From Leifsonia poae (lineage in GTDB: Bacteria; Actinomycetota; Actinomycetes; Actinomycetales; Microbacteriaceae), in the NCBI RefSeq assembly GCF_020009625.1, contig NZ_JAIHLP010000002.1, positions 2,356,001 to 2,420,000 of the forward strand: a DNA stretch of 64,000 nucleotides. The letters run 5' to 3'. A program made the position numbers and the translations under genes. Position 1 is the stretch's first letter. Each line of letters opens with the position of its first letter. The notes under the pieces are model-generated. The model saw nothing but the letters and a program-made list of their open reading frames with translations, was not told the DNA's origin and ran no database searches. Shown here piece by piece: positions 36,368 to 49,464 of this stretch.

Positions 36368-37513
36368 GTGAAGTTCCAAGCCAACCGGGACGTCTTCAGC
36401 GAAGCCGTCTCGTTCGCCGTCAAGCTCCTGCCCCAGCGGACGACCCTTCCGATCCTGAGCGGCATTCTCATCGAGACCACCGAAACGGGCCTGCAACTGT
36501 CGTCATTCGACTACGAAGTCTCGGCTCAGACCGAGATCGCAGCCGAAGTCGAAGAGCCTGGACGAGTCCTCGTCTCCGGACGGCTGCTCGCCGAAATCGC
36601 AGCCAAGCTCCCGAACGCCCCGGTGCAGTTCTCGACCGAGGATTCCAAGATCGTCGTTCGCGCCGGATCCGCGAACTTCACGCTGCTCTCCATGCCCGTC
36701 GAGGAATATCCGAGCATCCCGCAGGTGGGTGGGCAATCCGGGCTGGTGCCGGCCGAAGAATTCGCCGAAGCGGTCGCCCAGGTCGGCGTCGCCGCATCCC
36801 GTGACGATGTCACGCCGGTGATCACGGGCGTTCAGCTCGAAGTCGGCGACAACACGCTCGGACTCGTCGCCACAGACCGCTACCGCGTCGCCGTCCGCGA
36901 GATCGAGTGGGACAACGGTACGACTTCCGGAGAACCGGTGACCGCACTCGTGCCCGCGCGAACCCTCACCGAGATCGGAAAGACCCTCGGGCACAGCGGG
37001 ACCATCGCCGTCTCCATCACCAACCGTGATGACCGCGAGCTCATCGCCTTCACCGCCGACAAGAAGACCGTCACGTCCCTGCTCATCAAGGGCAACTTTC
37101 CGCCTGTGCGCCGTCTCTTCCCCGAGACGGTCGACAACTACGCGGTCGTCAACACAGCCGACCTCATCGAGGCGACGCGTCGTGTCTCCCTCGTCCTGGA
37201 GCGCGAGGCCGCCCTCCGCTTCACCTTCTCCGCCGACGGGTTGACCCTTGAGGCCATCGGCTCGGAGCAGGCCCAAGCATCCGAGAGCATCGACGCTCTC
37301 CTCACTGGCCAGGAGACGGTGGTTTCGTTGAAACCGCAGTTCCTGCTCGATGGTCTCGGTGCGGTGCACTCGGAGTTCGTGCGCATTTCCTTCACCAAGA
37401 CCGATAACCCCAACAAGCCGGGCCCTGTTCTCATCACGAGTCAGACCTCGAAAGAGCAGGCCGGCGCGGACAACTACAAGTACCTGCTGCAGCCCAACCT
37501 GTTGCTGCGATAG
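36368..37513 (+). CDS. dnaN: DNA polymerase III sliding clamp (beta subunit)
   Basis: GTG start with AGAGGTGA 5 bp upstream gives 381 residues (VKFQANRDVFSEAVSFAVKLLP). Three clamp domains are recognisable; LPILSGILIE and EYPSIPQ lie in the first part. The frame also has an ATG 18 bp earlier without a ribosome binding site. It tethers Pol III to DNA and is the docking platform for repair factors. Confidence 0.96.
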   Translation: MKFQANRDVFSEAVSFAVKLLPQRTTLPILSGILIETTETGLQLSSFDYEVSAQTEIAAEVEEPGRVLVSGRLLAEIAAKLPNAPVQFSTEDSKIVVRAGSANFTLLSMPVEEYPSIPQVGGQSGLVPAEEFAEAVAQVGVAASRDDVTPVITGVQLEVGDNTLGLVATDRYRVAVREIEWDNGTTSGEPVTALVPARTLTEIGKTLGHSGTIAVSITNRDDRELIAFTADKKTVTSLLIKGNFPPVRRLFPETVDNYAVVNTADLIEATRRVSLVLEREAALRFTFSADGLTLEAIGSEQAQASESIDALLTGQETVVSLKPQFLLDGLGAVHSEFVRISFTKTDNPNKPGPVLITSQTSKEQAGADNYKYLLQPNLLLR

Positions 37514-37544
37514 GTCTCGTCCGAGAGAACAAAGAAGGACAATC

Positions 37545-38432
37545 ATGCACATCGGCCTCATCGGTCTCGGAAAAATGGGCAACAACATGCGTGCCCGTCT
37601 CGAGAAGAACGGCATCGAGGTGACCGGTTACGACACGAACGCCGACCTCTCGGATGTCAAAACCCTTGCCGACCTCGTTGCCGCGCTTCCCGCTCCGCGC
37701 ACAGTGTGGGTAATGGTCCCGGCCGGGCAGATCACCGATTCCGTGATCTCCGACCTCGCCCCGCTCCTCGAAAAGGGCGACCTCGTCATCGATGGCGGCA
37801 ACTCGCGTTTCACCGAAGACTTCAAGCACGCGGAACAGCTCGCGCCGAAAGGCATCGACTTCATGGATGCCGGTGTCTCCGGTGGTGTCTGGGGTCTCGA
37901 CAACGGCTACGGCCTCATGGTCGGTGGCAGTAAAGAGCAGGTCGAGCGCGTGATGCCGGTCTTCGACGCACTGCGCCCGGAGGGCCCGCGAGACGAAGGT
38001 TTCGTCCACGTCGGAGAAGTCGGCGCGGGACACTACGCCAAGATGGTTCACAACGGCATCGAGTACGCCTTGATGCAGGCCTACGCCGAAGGCTATGAGT
38101 TGCTCGACACCCGCAAGGACATCATCCACGACGTCACCGGCACCTTCAAAGCCTGGCAGCGGGGAACCGTCGTCCGCTCGTGGCTGCTCGACCTGCTGGT
38201 CCGTGCGCTCGAGCAGGACCCGGAGTTCGAGCACATCGAAGGGTTCGTCCAGGACTCCGGCGAAGGGCGCTGGACCGTGGAAGAGGCGCTCGCCAACGCG
38301 GTGCCGGTTCCCACCATCAGTGCGTCGATCTTCGCGCGGTTCGTCTCCCGCCAGGAGGATTCCCCGGCCATGAAGGCGGTGGCCGCGCTGCGCAATCAGT
38401 TCGGCGGCCACGCCGTCAAAGCGGTGGACTAA
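37545..38432 (+). CDS. gnd: 6-phosphogluconate dehydrogenase, decarboxylating
   Basis: A 295-residue enzyme of the short class, oxidising 6-phosphogluconate to ribulose 5-phosphate. The cofactor site is MHIGLIGLGKMGNNMRARLEKNG with the acidic YDTN after strand 2, suggesting NAD rather than NADP preference. Substrate signature DAGVSGGVWGLDNGYGLMVGG; catalytic GHYAKMVHNGIEYALMQA. Its place between dnaN and recF is typical of actinobacteria. GAAGGA ribosome binding site. Confidence 0.94.
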   Translation: MHIGLIGLGKMGNNMRARLEKNGIEVTGYDTNADLSDVKTLADLVAALPAPRTVWVMVPAGQITDSVISDLAPLLEKGDLVIDGGNSRFTEDFKHAEQLAPKGIDFMDAGVSGGVWGLDNGYGLMVGGSKEQVERVMPVFDALRPEGPRDEGFVHVGEVGAGHYAKMVHNGIEYALMQAYAEGYELLDTRKDIIHDVTGTFKAWQRGTVVRSWLLDLLVRALEQDPEFEHIEGFVQDSGEGRWTVEEALANAVPVPTISASIFARFVSRQEDSPAMKAVAALRNQFGGHAVKAVD

Positions 38433-38438
38433 CTCTCT

Positions 38439-39644
38439 TTGCAGGTTACCCATCTTTCCCTGACCGACTTCCGCAACTATCGCAGTGCGGAGGTGCCGCT
38501 TGCGGCCGGCGCGAACCTCTTCGTCGGTCGCAACGGCCAGGGCAAGACGAATCTCGTCGAGTCGCTCGGCTACCTGAGCACTCTCGGATCGCATCGGGTG
38601 TCGAACGATCAGGCCATGATCAGAAAGGATGTTGAATCCGCAATCGTGCGGGCTCGCATCCACCATGAGGGTCGCGACCTCCTCGTCGAGGTGCAGCTGA
38701 ACCGCGGTTCCGCCAACCGCGCCCAGGTGAACCGGTCGGCGATCAAGACGCGTGAGCTGCCGCGGTACTTCTCGAGTGTGCTGTTCGCTCCCGAGGATCT
38801 GGCGCTGGTGCGAGGTGAGCCGAGCATCCGTCGTCGTTTCGTGGATCAGCTTCTCGTGCAACGCAATCCGAGGTTCGCCGGTGTTCTCGCCGACTACGAT
38901 CGTGTGCTCAAGCAGCGGAACACTCTGCTGAAATCGGCGCGCTCCTCCGGAGTGAAGGAAGGTCGGCTCGGCACGCTCGACATCTGGGATGAGCGGCTCA
39001 TCGCCCTCGGCAGCGAGTTGCTGGATGCGCGGCTCGACCTCGTCGCCCGCCTCTCCGATCCACTCACCGCCGCCTACCGATCCGTGGCCGGCGACGATCA
39101 CCACCCGAAGCTGCTGCCGCTGCTCACGATCCGGGGTGCGGAGGTCGACGATGCCGACGGCGATCAATCGGCCGATGCTGTAACCGCCTCTTCCGGTGTC
39201 ACCACGGCCGAGGCGTTCCGGCAGGCGCTGGCGACGGTGCGGCGCAAAGAGTTGGAACGAGGCTTGACCCTGGTCGGTCCGCATCGTGACGACATCCTGT
39301 TCGAGCTCAACGACCTGCCGGCCAAAGGATATGCCAGCCATGGCGAGTCCTGGTCGTTCGCATTGGCGCTCAAGCTGGCGTCGGCAGAACTCCTGCGACG
39401 CGAGTCGACGACGGGCGACCCGGTGCTCATCCTCGACGATGTCTTCGCGGAACTGGATCAGGCCCGGCGCCGAATGCTTGCAACCGCCGTCGCCGGTTAC
39501 GAACAGGTGCTGATCACGGCTGCCGTCTTGGACGACGTGCCCGCCGATCTGACCGCGCACACTGTTCGAATCGAAGCCGGAGAGGTCGTCGATCCTGTCG
39601 TCGTCGAAGCCGCCGTCATCGGGGGCGACGACGATGCCCGCTGA
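38439..39644 (+). CDS. recF: DNA replication and repair protein RecF
   Basis: A 401-residue SMC-like ATPase that loads RecA at gaps. TTG start (LQVTHLSLTDFRNYRSAEV) 6 bp after gnd. Walker A VGRNGQGKTNLVESLGYLS, LTLVGPHRDDILFELN in the signature region and Walker B PVLILDDVFAELD. Ends 11 bp inside the DUF721 gene. Confidence 0.95.
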   Translation: MQVTHLSLTDFRNYRSAEVPLAAGANLFVGRNGQGKTNLVESLGYLSTLGSHRVSNDQAMIRKDVESAIVRARIHHEGRDLLVEVQLNRGSANRAQVNRSAIKTRELPRYFSSVLFAPEDLALVRGEPSIRRRFVDQLLVQRNPRFAGVLADYDRVLKQRNTLLKSARSSGVKEGRLGTLDIWDERLIALGSELLDARLDLVARLSDPLTAAYRSVAGDDHHPKLLPLLTIRGAEVDDADGDQSADAVTASSGVTTAEAFRQALATVRRKELERGLTLVGPHRDDILFELNDLPAKGYASHGESWSFALALKLASAELLRRESTTGDPVLILDDVFAELDQARRRMLATAVAGYEQVLITAAVLDDVPADLTAHTVRIEAGEVVDPVVVEAAVIGGDDDAR

Positions 39645-40137
39645 CGATCTCCCCGAAACAAGCGAGGCCTCGGCCGTCTATCTGCGCTTTCGTGAACTCT
39701 TCGGCGGTGTTCCCGCGCGAGCGCGCACAGTGAAACGAAAGACGGAACGCGATCCGAGCGCCAGTCAACCGTTTGGAAAGGGCCGCGATCCTCGAGGGCT
39801 CGGCGATGTGGTCGATGCCCTGGCGACCCAGCTCGGCTGGACCTCCTCTCTCGCGCAATCCGATCTGCTTTCCGGTTGGCAAGAACTGGCCGGAGAAGAG
39901 ACGGCGAAACACGCGATCCCGGAGGGCATCACCGACGGGGTTCTGACGGTTCGCTGCGAGTCGACCGCGTGGGCGACCCAATTGCGGATCATGCGATCAG
40001 ACCTCCTCGCCCGCATCGCGGAAAGGTTCCCGCGGGCCGACATCCAATCCATCCGTTTTCAAGGGCCCGACGCCCCCTCGTGGAAAAGAGGCCCCAGGTC
40101 GATTCCAGGGCGCGGTCCGCGCGATACTTACGGTTGA
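39634..40137 (+). CDS. DUF721 (DciA-like) protein
   Basis: A 167-residue protein with an unstructured basic N-terminal half and a DUF721 domain (DVVDALATQLGWTSSLAQ, LLSGWQELAGEETAKHAIPEGI, TVRCESTAWATQLRIMRSDLL). DUF721/DciA proteins help load DnaB in bacteria that lack DnaC, which fits this origin-linked position. It overlaps recF by 11 bp. The helicase-loading role is inferred from the family. Confidence 0.88.
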   Translation: MPADDLPETSEASAVYLRFRELFGGVPARARTVKRKTERDPSASQPFGKGRDPRGLGDVVDALATQLGWTSSLAQSDLLSGWQELAGEETAKHAIPEGITDGVLTVRCESTAWATQLRIMRSDLLARIAERFPRADIQSIRFQGPDAPSWKRGPRSIPGRGPRDTYG

Positions 40138-40254
40138 CTGCACAAAAGAGGTCATCCGAGGGAAAATAACGCGTCAGGCGAGCGATTTTGGCCGGGATGA
40201 CACGCCGCTCTTGGTAGACTGGGGAGGTCACACTGAGTGCGGTCAGGAGCCTAA

Positions 40255-44825
<4,571 letters not shown>

Positions 44826-44836
<11 letters not shown>

Positions 44837-45239
44837 TGTCGCCGAAAAGCTCGCCAAGAAGTCGTCCCGCAGGCCCGCGTCTGCCAAGCAGGTTCGGCTG
44901 AAGCTCGTCTACATCGACTTCTGGTCGACCGTGAAGCTCTCGTTCCTCGCCGGAATCTGCCTCGCGATCATCGCCATCGTCGGCACGTTCCTCGTGTGGA
45001 CGGTGCTCGACCGCACCGGGATCTTCGACCAGGTGAACAGCCTCTTCAAAGACATCTCCGGTGCCGGTGGCAGCGACCTCAAGTCGATTCTCGGCCTGGG
45101 TCAGGTCATGGGCTTCTCGCTCGTGGTCGGCGTGCTCGACATCATCGTGATCACGGCGCTCGGCGCGGTCTTCGCGCTGCTTTACAACCTGTCGGTGAAG
45201 ATCACCGGCGGACTGCTCGTCGGTTTCACGAACAACTAA
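44826..45239 (+). CDS. DUF3566 membrane protein
   Basis: A 137-residue protein with a basic N-terminus ([20 protein letters not shown]), helix [24 protein letters not shown], an outer loop ([18 protein letters not shown]) and a second helix [29 protein letters not shown]3566 genes follow gyrA in most actinobacteria. Function unknown. The start overlaps gyrA by 11 bp. Confidence 0.9.
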
Positions 45240-45277
45240 GCGGGATCTCCACTCGGATCGGCGGCGCTCGATTTCGT

Positions 45278-45306
45278 TTGGACGGGCAGATCAGGTAGTC
45301 TCAAAT
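45278..45306 (+). promoter_or_regulatory. Possible promoter of tRNA-Ile
   Basis: TTGGAC at 45278-45283 and TCAAAT at 45301-45306 are spaced 17 bp, and the tRNA begins 10 bp later. The -10 is only a partial match, so this is tentative. Confidence 0.35.
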
Positions 45307-45316
45307 CTGCCCAATC

Positions 45317-45390
45317 GGGGATATAGCTCAGGCGGTTAGAGCGCTTCGCTGATAACGAAGAGGTCCGAGGTTCAAGTCCTCGTATCCCCA
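45317..45390 (+). tRNA. tRNA-Ile (GAT)
   Basis: A 74-nt cloverleaf: acceptor GGGGATA / TATCCCC, D arm AGCTCAGGCGGTTAGAGC, anticodon arm CTTCG-CTGATAA-CGAAG (GAT), T arm with GGTTCAAGT. CCA is not encoded (CAC follows the discriminator A). Located after gyrA as in other actinobacteria. Confidence 0.97.
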
Positions 45391-45419
45391 CACTGTGTTT
45401 GTTTGAACGCATCCCCTCC

Positions 45420-45492
45420 GGGGCCTTAGCTCAGTTGGTAGAGCGCCTGCTTTGCAAGCAGGATGTCAGGAGTTCGAATCTCCTAGGCTCCA
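45420..45492 (+). tRNA. tRNA-Ala (TGC)
   Basis: A 73-nt cloverleaf: acceptor GGGGCCT / AGGCTCC with one G-T pair, D arm AGCTCAGTTGGTAGAGC, anticodon arm CCTGC-TTTGCAA-GCAGG (TGC), T arm GAGTTCGAATCTC. No encoded CCA. 29 bp after tRNA-Ile, probably the same transcript. Confidence 0.97.
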
Positions 45493-45517
45493 CAGGAACA
45501 CATCTGCTCGGCCGGGG

Positions 45518-46381
45518 CTACTTGAGCAGCCGCGAGAGAACCCGGTCGGCGAGCGGTTTGCCGCCCGTCTGACAGGTCGGACAGTACTGCAGCGTCGAGT
45601 CGGCGAAAATCACCTGACGTACGGTGTCACCGCAGACGGGGCACGGCTCGCCGGTTCGGCCGTGCACCTGCATCCCCAGCTTCTTCTCGCTCTTCAACTC
45701 GGAGGCCGCGAGACCGTCGGCCCGGGCGAGTGCGTCTCGCAGTGTGGACTGCATCGCTTCGAACAACCGGGCGATCTGCTCCGGAGGCATGGCCGCGGGT
45801 TTGAACGGTGACATTCGGGCGGCGTGAAGGATCTCGTCGGAGTAGGCATTACCGATCCCGGCGATCACCGATTGGCTGCGCAGCACCCCTTTGATCTGTG
45901 CCCGACCCTGCCCGCTCAGGATGCCAGCGAACACGTCGAGGGTGAAATCGTCGGCCAGCGGGTCCGGTCCGAGGCGGGCGATTCCGGGGAGCTCCTCCGG
46001 ATGACGGACGACGGCCAGCGACAGGCTCTTCTTCGTGCCGGCCTCGGTGATGTCGATGCCTGAGCCGTCGTCGAGAACAAGCCGGGCGGCGAGTGGGCCC
46101 CGTGCGGGCCGGCCGGTGGGCGGTGGCGGTGCTCCGTCACGCCACCGGATCCAGCCGGCGCGGGCCAGATGGATGATGAGGTGCAGATCGCCCGCTGCGA
46201 GGTCGAGGAATTTTCCGTGCCGGGTCACGCCCTCGACGGTCATTCCCGAGAGAGCGCTCACCGGCGGGTCGACGGTTTTGAGCGCGGCGAATGAGAGGAC
46301 GGCGAACCGATCGATCACGCGCCCCGAGAGACGGGTGTTCAGGTCCGCAGCCAACGCGGTGACCTCAGGCAGCTCCGGCAC
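45518..46381 (-). CDS. Fpg/Nei family DNA glycosylase
   Basis: A 287-residue base-excision glycosylase/AP lyase. N-terminus MPELPEVTALAADL gives the catalytic Pro-Glu; the beta-hairpin lysine is in VTRHGKFLDL. The helix-two-turn-helix region (IKGVLRSQSVIAGIGNAYSDEIL) is followed by a C-terminal zinc finger CPVC...CPTC (about 241-266). It removes oxidised bases. It differs from canonical MutM around the damage-recognition loop, so Fpg versus Nei specificity is open. Confidence 0.9.
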   Translation of the reverse strand: MPELPEVTALAADLNTRLSGRVIDRFAVLSFAALKTVDPPVSALSGMTVEGVTRHGKFLDLAAGDLHLIIHLARAGWIRWRDGAPPPPTGRPARGPLAARLVLDDGSGIDITEAGTKKSLSLAVVRHPEELPGIARLGPDPLADDFTLDVFAGILSGQGRAQIKGVLRSQSVIAGIGNAYSDEILHAARMSPFKPAAMPPEQIARLFEAMQSTLRDALARADGLAASELKSEKKLGMQVHGRTGEPCPVCGDTVRQVIFADSTLQYCPTCQTGGKPLADRVLSRLLK

Positions 46382-46428
46382 ACCACCAGTCTGCCTGGCG
46401 GGCCCGACATCCGCAGTAGGGTGACGGC

Positions 46429-46848
46429 ATGGACATCCGCGTCGCTGCCTACGGTGTAATCGTCGACGACGGCCGTATCCTCCTGGCCCACTGGAACGAG
46501 AACGGTCGATCGGGGTGGACGCTGCCCGGCGGCGGAATCGAACCGGGCGAAGATCCGGTGGATGCGGTGGTGCGCGAGATCGCCGAGGAGACCGGGTACA
46601 CGGCGAAGGCCGGCCCGCTCCTGGGCATCGACTCGCACATCGTGCCTGCCGAACAGCGCTTCGTGGCGGATGCGGGGCCGTTGCACGCCCTGCGCATCCT
46701 CTACCGCTCGGAGGTCGTCTCCGGCTCCCTCAGGAACGAGGTGGGCGGCTCGACCGACGAGGCCGTGTGGTTCCGGCTCGAGGCGATCCCGTCGCGGCGG
46801 GTGGAGCTGGTGAACATCGGCCTGAGAATGGCAGGATTTCGGCCTTAG
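46429..46848 (+). CDS. Nudix hydrolase
   Basis: A 139-residue hydrolase. The Nudix box is complete: GGGIEPGEDPVDAVVREIAEET, with the REIAEE catalytic core near residues 46-51. It hydrolyses a nucleoside diphosphate linked to another group; the substrate is unknown. Its last 4 bp overlap the convergent PspC gene. Confidence 0.88.
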   Translation: MDIRVAAYGVIVDDGRILLAHWNENGRSGWTLPGGGIEPGEDPVDAVVREIAEETGYTAKAGPLLGIDSHIVPAEQRFVADAGPLHALRILYRSEVVSGSLRNEVGGSTDEAVWFRLEAIPSRRVELVNIGLRMAGFRP

Positions 46849-47051
46849 GCGATCCGCACGACCGACGGTTCGGCCGGGATGAGGATCCACATCGCGATGT
46901 AGGCGATGAACTGCGGGCCGGGCAGCAGGCAGGAGAGCAGGAAGAGCAGGCGAACGGTGGACGGCTTCCAACCGAACCGCTGAGCCACTCCTGCGCAGAC
47001 GCCGCCGAGGATCCGGCCGGTGAGAGGTCGTTGCAGTGCATTCGTTGTCAT
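46845..47051 (-). CDS. PspC-domain small membrane protein
   Basis: A 68-residue protein: RPLTGRILGGVCAGVAQRFGWKPSTVRLLFLLSCLLPG then a second helix FIAYIAMWILIPAE. GGVCAGVA and the spacing of the two helices fit a stand-alone PspC domain, linked in other bacteria to envelope stress. No pspA gene is nearby. Confidence 0.85.
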   Translation of the reverse strand: MTTNALQRPLTGRILGGVCAGVAQRFGWKPSTVRLLFLLSCLLPGPQFIAYIAMWILIPAEPSVVRIA

Positions 47052-47144
47052 ATGTCAACGCTCCCACCGCGGGCACGGCGCCGCCATCGGGATATCCCCC
47101 CATTCGATTCAGGGGTTCCCCTCGGTGCACGACCCCGCAATGCA

Positions 47145-47179
47145 GGAAGGGGCGGCGCCAGATCGGCGCCGCCCCTTCC
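47145..47179 (-). terminator. Strong 15-bp hairpin after the 180-aa gene
   Basis: GGAAGGGGCGGCGCC and GGCGCCGCCCCTTCC pair perfectly around a 5-base loop. It begins 13 bp after the stop of the minus-strand gene at 47192. No T-run, as in many actinobacterial terminators. Confidence 0.75.
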
Positions 47180-47191
47180 CATCGAAGACCG

Positions 47192-47734
47192 CTATTCGGC
47201 TGCCGGAGCCGTCGGCTCTTCGTCGGCGACCCAGAGCTCGTCGTCGGCGCGGAACGTCTGCCAGACCGCGTAGAGCACGCCGACGGCGGCGATGACGCCG
47301 AGACCGACCGCGATGACGGTGCCGATGCCGGGTCCGGACTTCTCGGTCGCGGCCTTCGCCTTCGTCGTGACGGTTCGACCAGCTTGCTTCACCTCGCCGA
47401 GGAAGGCGCGCGCGCGGGCGTCGCGGGCGTGGTCGACCACGCTCATGGCGGTTCCGATGGTGGCGCCGACGGCGGGGATCACATCGCTGACGATCCGGTC
47501 GCGCGCGGCGCCGGCGGCACGACCGGCGGTCTGAGCGGCGGGGCGCACGTAGTGCTCGTAGCCATCGCGCACGCGAGGCGCCAGCTCTTCGCGTGTGTAG
47601 TACGCGGCCTGCCTTCTGGCCTCGGAGGCGACTGCGTTGGCATTCGCCAGAACATCCTGTTGCTGACCCCAGAGTACTTCGGCACTATCGCGCAGGCGCT
47701 TGAGCTCCTTCTTACGCTTTCGTGTCAGGCTCAT
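47192..47734 (-). CDS. Membrane-anchored protein with helical N-terminal region
   Basis: From the ATG after GGAGG (180 residues): basic MSLTRKRKKELKRLRDSAEVLW, a long Ala/Arg-rich helix with coiled-coil character (about 20-120), then one membrane helix (GPGIGTVIAVGLGVIAAVGVLYAVW) and an acidic tail ADDELWVADEEPTAP. Similar YtxH-like proteins of unknown role occur next to the cyclophilin gene in actinobacteria. Divergent from ppiA. Confidence 0.65.
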   Translation of the reverse strand: MSLTRKRKKELKRLRDSAEVLWGQQQDVLANANAVASEARRQAAYYTREELAPRVRDGYEHYVRPAAQTAGRAAGAARDRIVSDVIPAVGATIGTAMSVVDHARDARARAFLGEVKQAGRTVTTKAKAATEKSGPGIGTVIAVGLGVIAAVGVLYAVWQTFRADDELWVADEEPTAPAAE

Positions 47735-47835
47735 CTGGACCTCCATTGCGTCGTGTAGCGAACAGACTCCATCTTGCCACCGAATGGCCTGTGGATGACC
47801 CGAGAGGTGAGAACCCCTGTGCAAGAATTGATGCC

Positions 47836-48375
47836 ATGTCAAAGCACACCGCCGTCGCCACTCTCCACACTAACTACGGGGACATCAAGGTCAACCTCTT
47901 CGGCAACCACGCGCCCAAGACGGTGAAGAACTTCGTCGGCCTGGCGAGCGGTGAGATCGAGTGGACGCACCCCGCCACCGGCGCCACGACCACGGACAAG
48001 CTGTATGACGGTGTCGTGTTCCACCGCATCATCCCGGGCTTCATGATCCAGGGCGGCGACCCGCTCGGAAACGGAACGGGCGGCCCCGGCTTCCAGTTCG
48101 ACGACGAGATCAACCCGGAGCTCGACTTCACCGAGCCGTACATCCTCGCGATGGCGAACGCCGGAATCCAGATGGGTCACGGCACCAACGGTTCGCAGTT
48201 CTTCATCACGGTCGGTCCGACGACGTGGCTGCAGGGCAAGCACACCATCTTCGGCGCCGTCGAAGACGAGGCCTCGCGCAAGATCGTCGACAAGCTCGCC
48301 GACCTTCCGACCGACGCCCGCGACCGTCCCCTGGACGACGTGGTCATCGAGTCGGTCACGGTCGAGCAGGTCTGA
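47836..48375 (+). CDS. ppiA: Cyclophilin-type peptidyl-prolyl isomerase
   Basis: A 179-residue cytoplasmic cyclophilin starting MSKHTAVATLHTNYGDIKVNLFG. Active-site motifs VVFHRIIPGFMIQGGDP, GTNGSQFFITVGPTTWLQGKHTIFG are intact, including the Trp that marks cyclosporin-binding members. No signal peptide. Position near crgA and the pkn cluster matches mycobacterial ppiA. Confidence 0.95.
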   Translation: MSKHTAVATLHTNYGDIKVNLFGNHAPKTVKNFVGLASGEIEWTHPATGATTTDKLYDGVVFHRIIPGFMIQGGDPLGNGTGGPGFQFDDEINPELDFTEPYILAMANAGIQMGHGTNGSQFFITVGPTTWLQGKHTIFGAVEDEASRKIVDKLADLPTDARDRPLDDVVIESVTVEQV

Positions 48376-48399
48376 GCCCGGTAGATCTCAGGACCGTCG

Positions 48400-49248
48400 A
48401 TGTCTCAGCCCGTGGATGCCCGGGCAAGCTATTGCTATCGGCACCCCGACCGCGTCAGCTATGTGCTCTGCCAGCGGTGCGGGCGCACGATCTGCCCTGA
48501 GTGCCAGACGCCGGGTGCCGTCGGGGTGATCTGCCCCGACTGCATGGCGCAGCAGCGCGCGACCGCGCCGCGGACCAAGCCGGCCGTCCTCACCCGCATG
48601 ACGGGTCGGGGTGCGCCGGTCGTCACATATGCGCTCATCGGCATCTGTGTCGTGGTGTTCATCCTGCAGAACCTGCCGGGGATCGGCAACACCGTCTCGA
48701 GCGCGCTGCAGTATGCGGGGGTCTACTCCGATCCGCGGCTCTTCCAGCCCTGGCGGATGCTCACCTCGGTGTTCGGGCACGTCAGCATCATCCACATCGC
48801 ATTGAACATGTACACGCTGTGGATCTTCGGCACCCTGCTCGAGCCGTTGCTCGGGCGCGCGCGATATCTGGCACTGTTCCTCATCAGCGGCTTCGCGGGT
48901 TCGCTCGGTGTGCTCCTCCTGGCCGATCCGGGGCAGCCCGTGCTCGGCGCATCCGGGGCGATCTTCGGAATGTTCGGTGCATTCTTCATCATTCAGCGAC
49001 GGATGGGCGGAAGTGCGACCCAGATCCTCGTTCTGATGGTGATCAACCTCGTCATCGGCTTCCTCCCCGGTTTGAACATCGCCTGGCAGGCGCATGTCGG
49101 CGGTCTGGTCGGCGGCCTTCTGGTCGGGCTGATCTATGTGGAGACCCGAAAGCTGTCGCGGCGGCAGTGGCAGGTTCCCTTGCTGGTGCTGCTCTGCGTG
49201 ATCTTCGTTGCCTTGAGCCTGATTCGCTTCGTCTTCCCGGTCGCCTGA
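48400..49248 (+). CDS. Rhomboid family intramembrane serine protease with N-terminal zinc-binding region
   Basis: A 282-residue protein. Residues 12-48 contain C12, H15, C24, C27, C32, C35, C45 and C48, a B-box/zinc-ribbon-like pattern. The membrane part has the conserved HIALNMYTLWIFG, catalytic Ser in GASGAIFGMFGAFF and catalytic His in AWQAHVGGLVGG. It cleaves membrane proteins within the bilayer; the substrate is unknown. The zinc region plus rhomboid layout is known in actinobacteria. Confidence 0.92.
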   Translation: MSQPVDARASYCYRHPDRVSYVLCQRCGRTICPECQTPGAVGVICPDCMAQQRATAPRTKPAVLTRMTGRGAPVVTYALIGICVVVFILQNLPGIGNTVSSALQYAGVYSDPRLFQPWRMLTSVFGHVSIIHIALNMYTLWIFGTLLEPLLGRARYLALFLISGFAGSLGVLLLADPGQPVLGASGAIFGMFGAFFIIQRRMGGSATQILVLMVINLVIGFLPGLNIAWQAHVGGLVGGLLVGLIYVETRKLSRRQWQVPLLVLLCVIFVALSLIRFVFPVA

Positions 49249-49262
49249 ACCCCTCCCCAGAT

Positions 49263-49394
49263 CGTGGATAAGTTATCCACAGCCTTATTAACAATGGGGA
49301 TAATTACACGGCTGTAACTCTCCACAGGCTTATTAACACTGGGGAGAACGACACCTGTGTAGTTGTCCTCATTGTGGAGGACACCTGTGGATAA
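49263..49394. other. DnaA-box cluster with inverted pair and direct repeats
   Basis: In the rhomboid-crgA spacer, GTGGATAAGTTATCCAC (49264-49280) is a perfect palindrome formed by two head-to-head DnaA boxes. Another exact box TGTGGATAA lies at 49386. Two 25-bp direct repeats (49276-49300 and 49321-49345, 23 of 25 identical, containing CTTATTAACA) lie between, 45 bp apart. The stretch is far more AT-rich than its surroundings. It may be a DnaA-binding locus outside oriC. Confidence 0.65.
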
Positions 49395-49408
49395 CCTTCC
49401 AGCGGTAC

Positions 49409-49446
49409 GAAAAAGCCCGGGACCGGCCGAACGGCGATCCCGGGCT
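49409..49446 (-). terminator. Terminator of crgA
   Basis: AGCCCGGGA (49414-49422) pairs with TCCCGGGCT (49438-49446). On the crgA strand the stem is followed by five T. Lies 18 bp after the crgA stop. Confidence 0.85.
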
Positions 49447-49464
49447 GAGTAAGAAGAGCGGCGG

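Noticed and set aside
37434..39560. 708-residue minus-strand ORF opposite dnaN, gnd and recF
   Set aside because: Antisense shadow of highly GC-biased real genes; rich in Arg, His and Asp without domains and with no ribosome binding site.
45317..45492. tRNA-Ile/tRNA-Ala pair as an integration site or rRNA spacer
   Set aside because: No integrase, no repeated tRNA end and no rRNA sequence flank them; the place after gyrA is ancestral.
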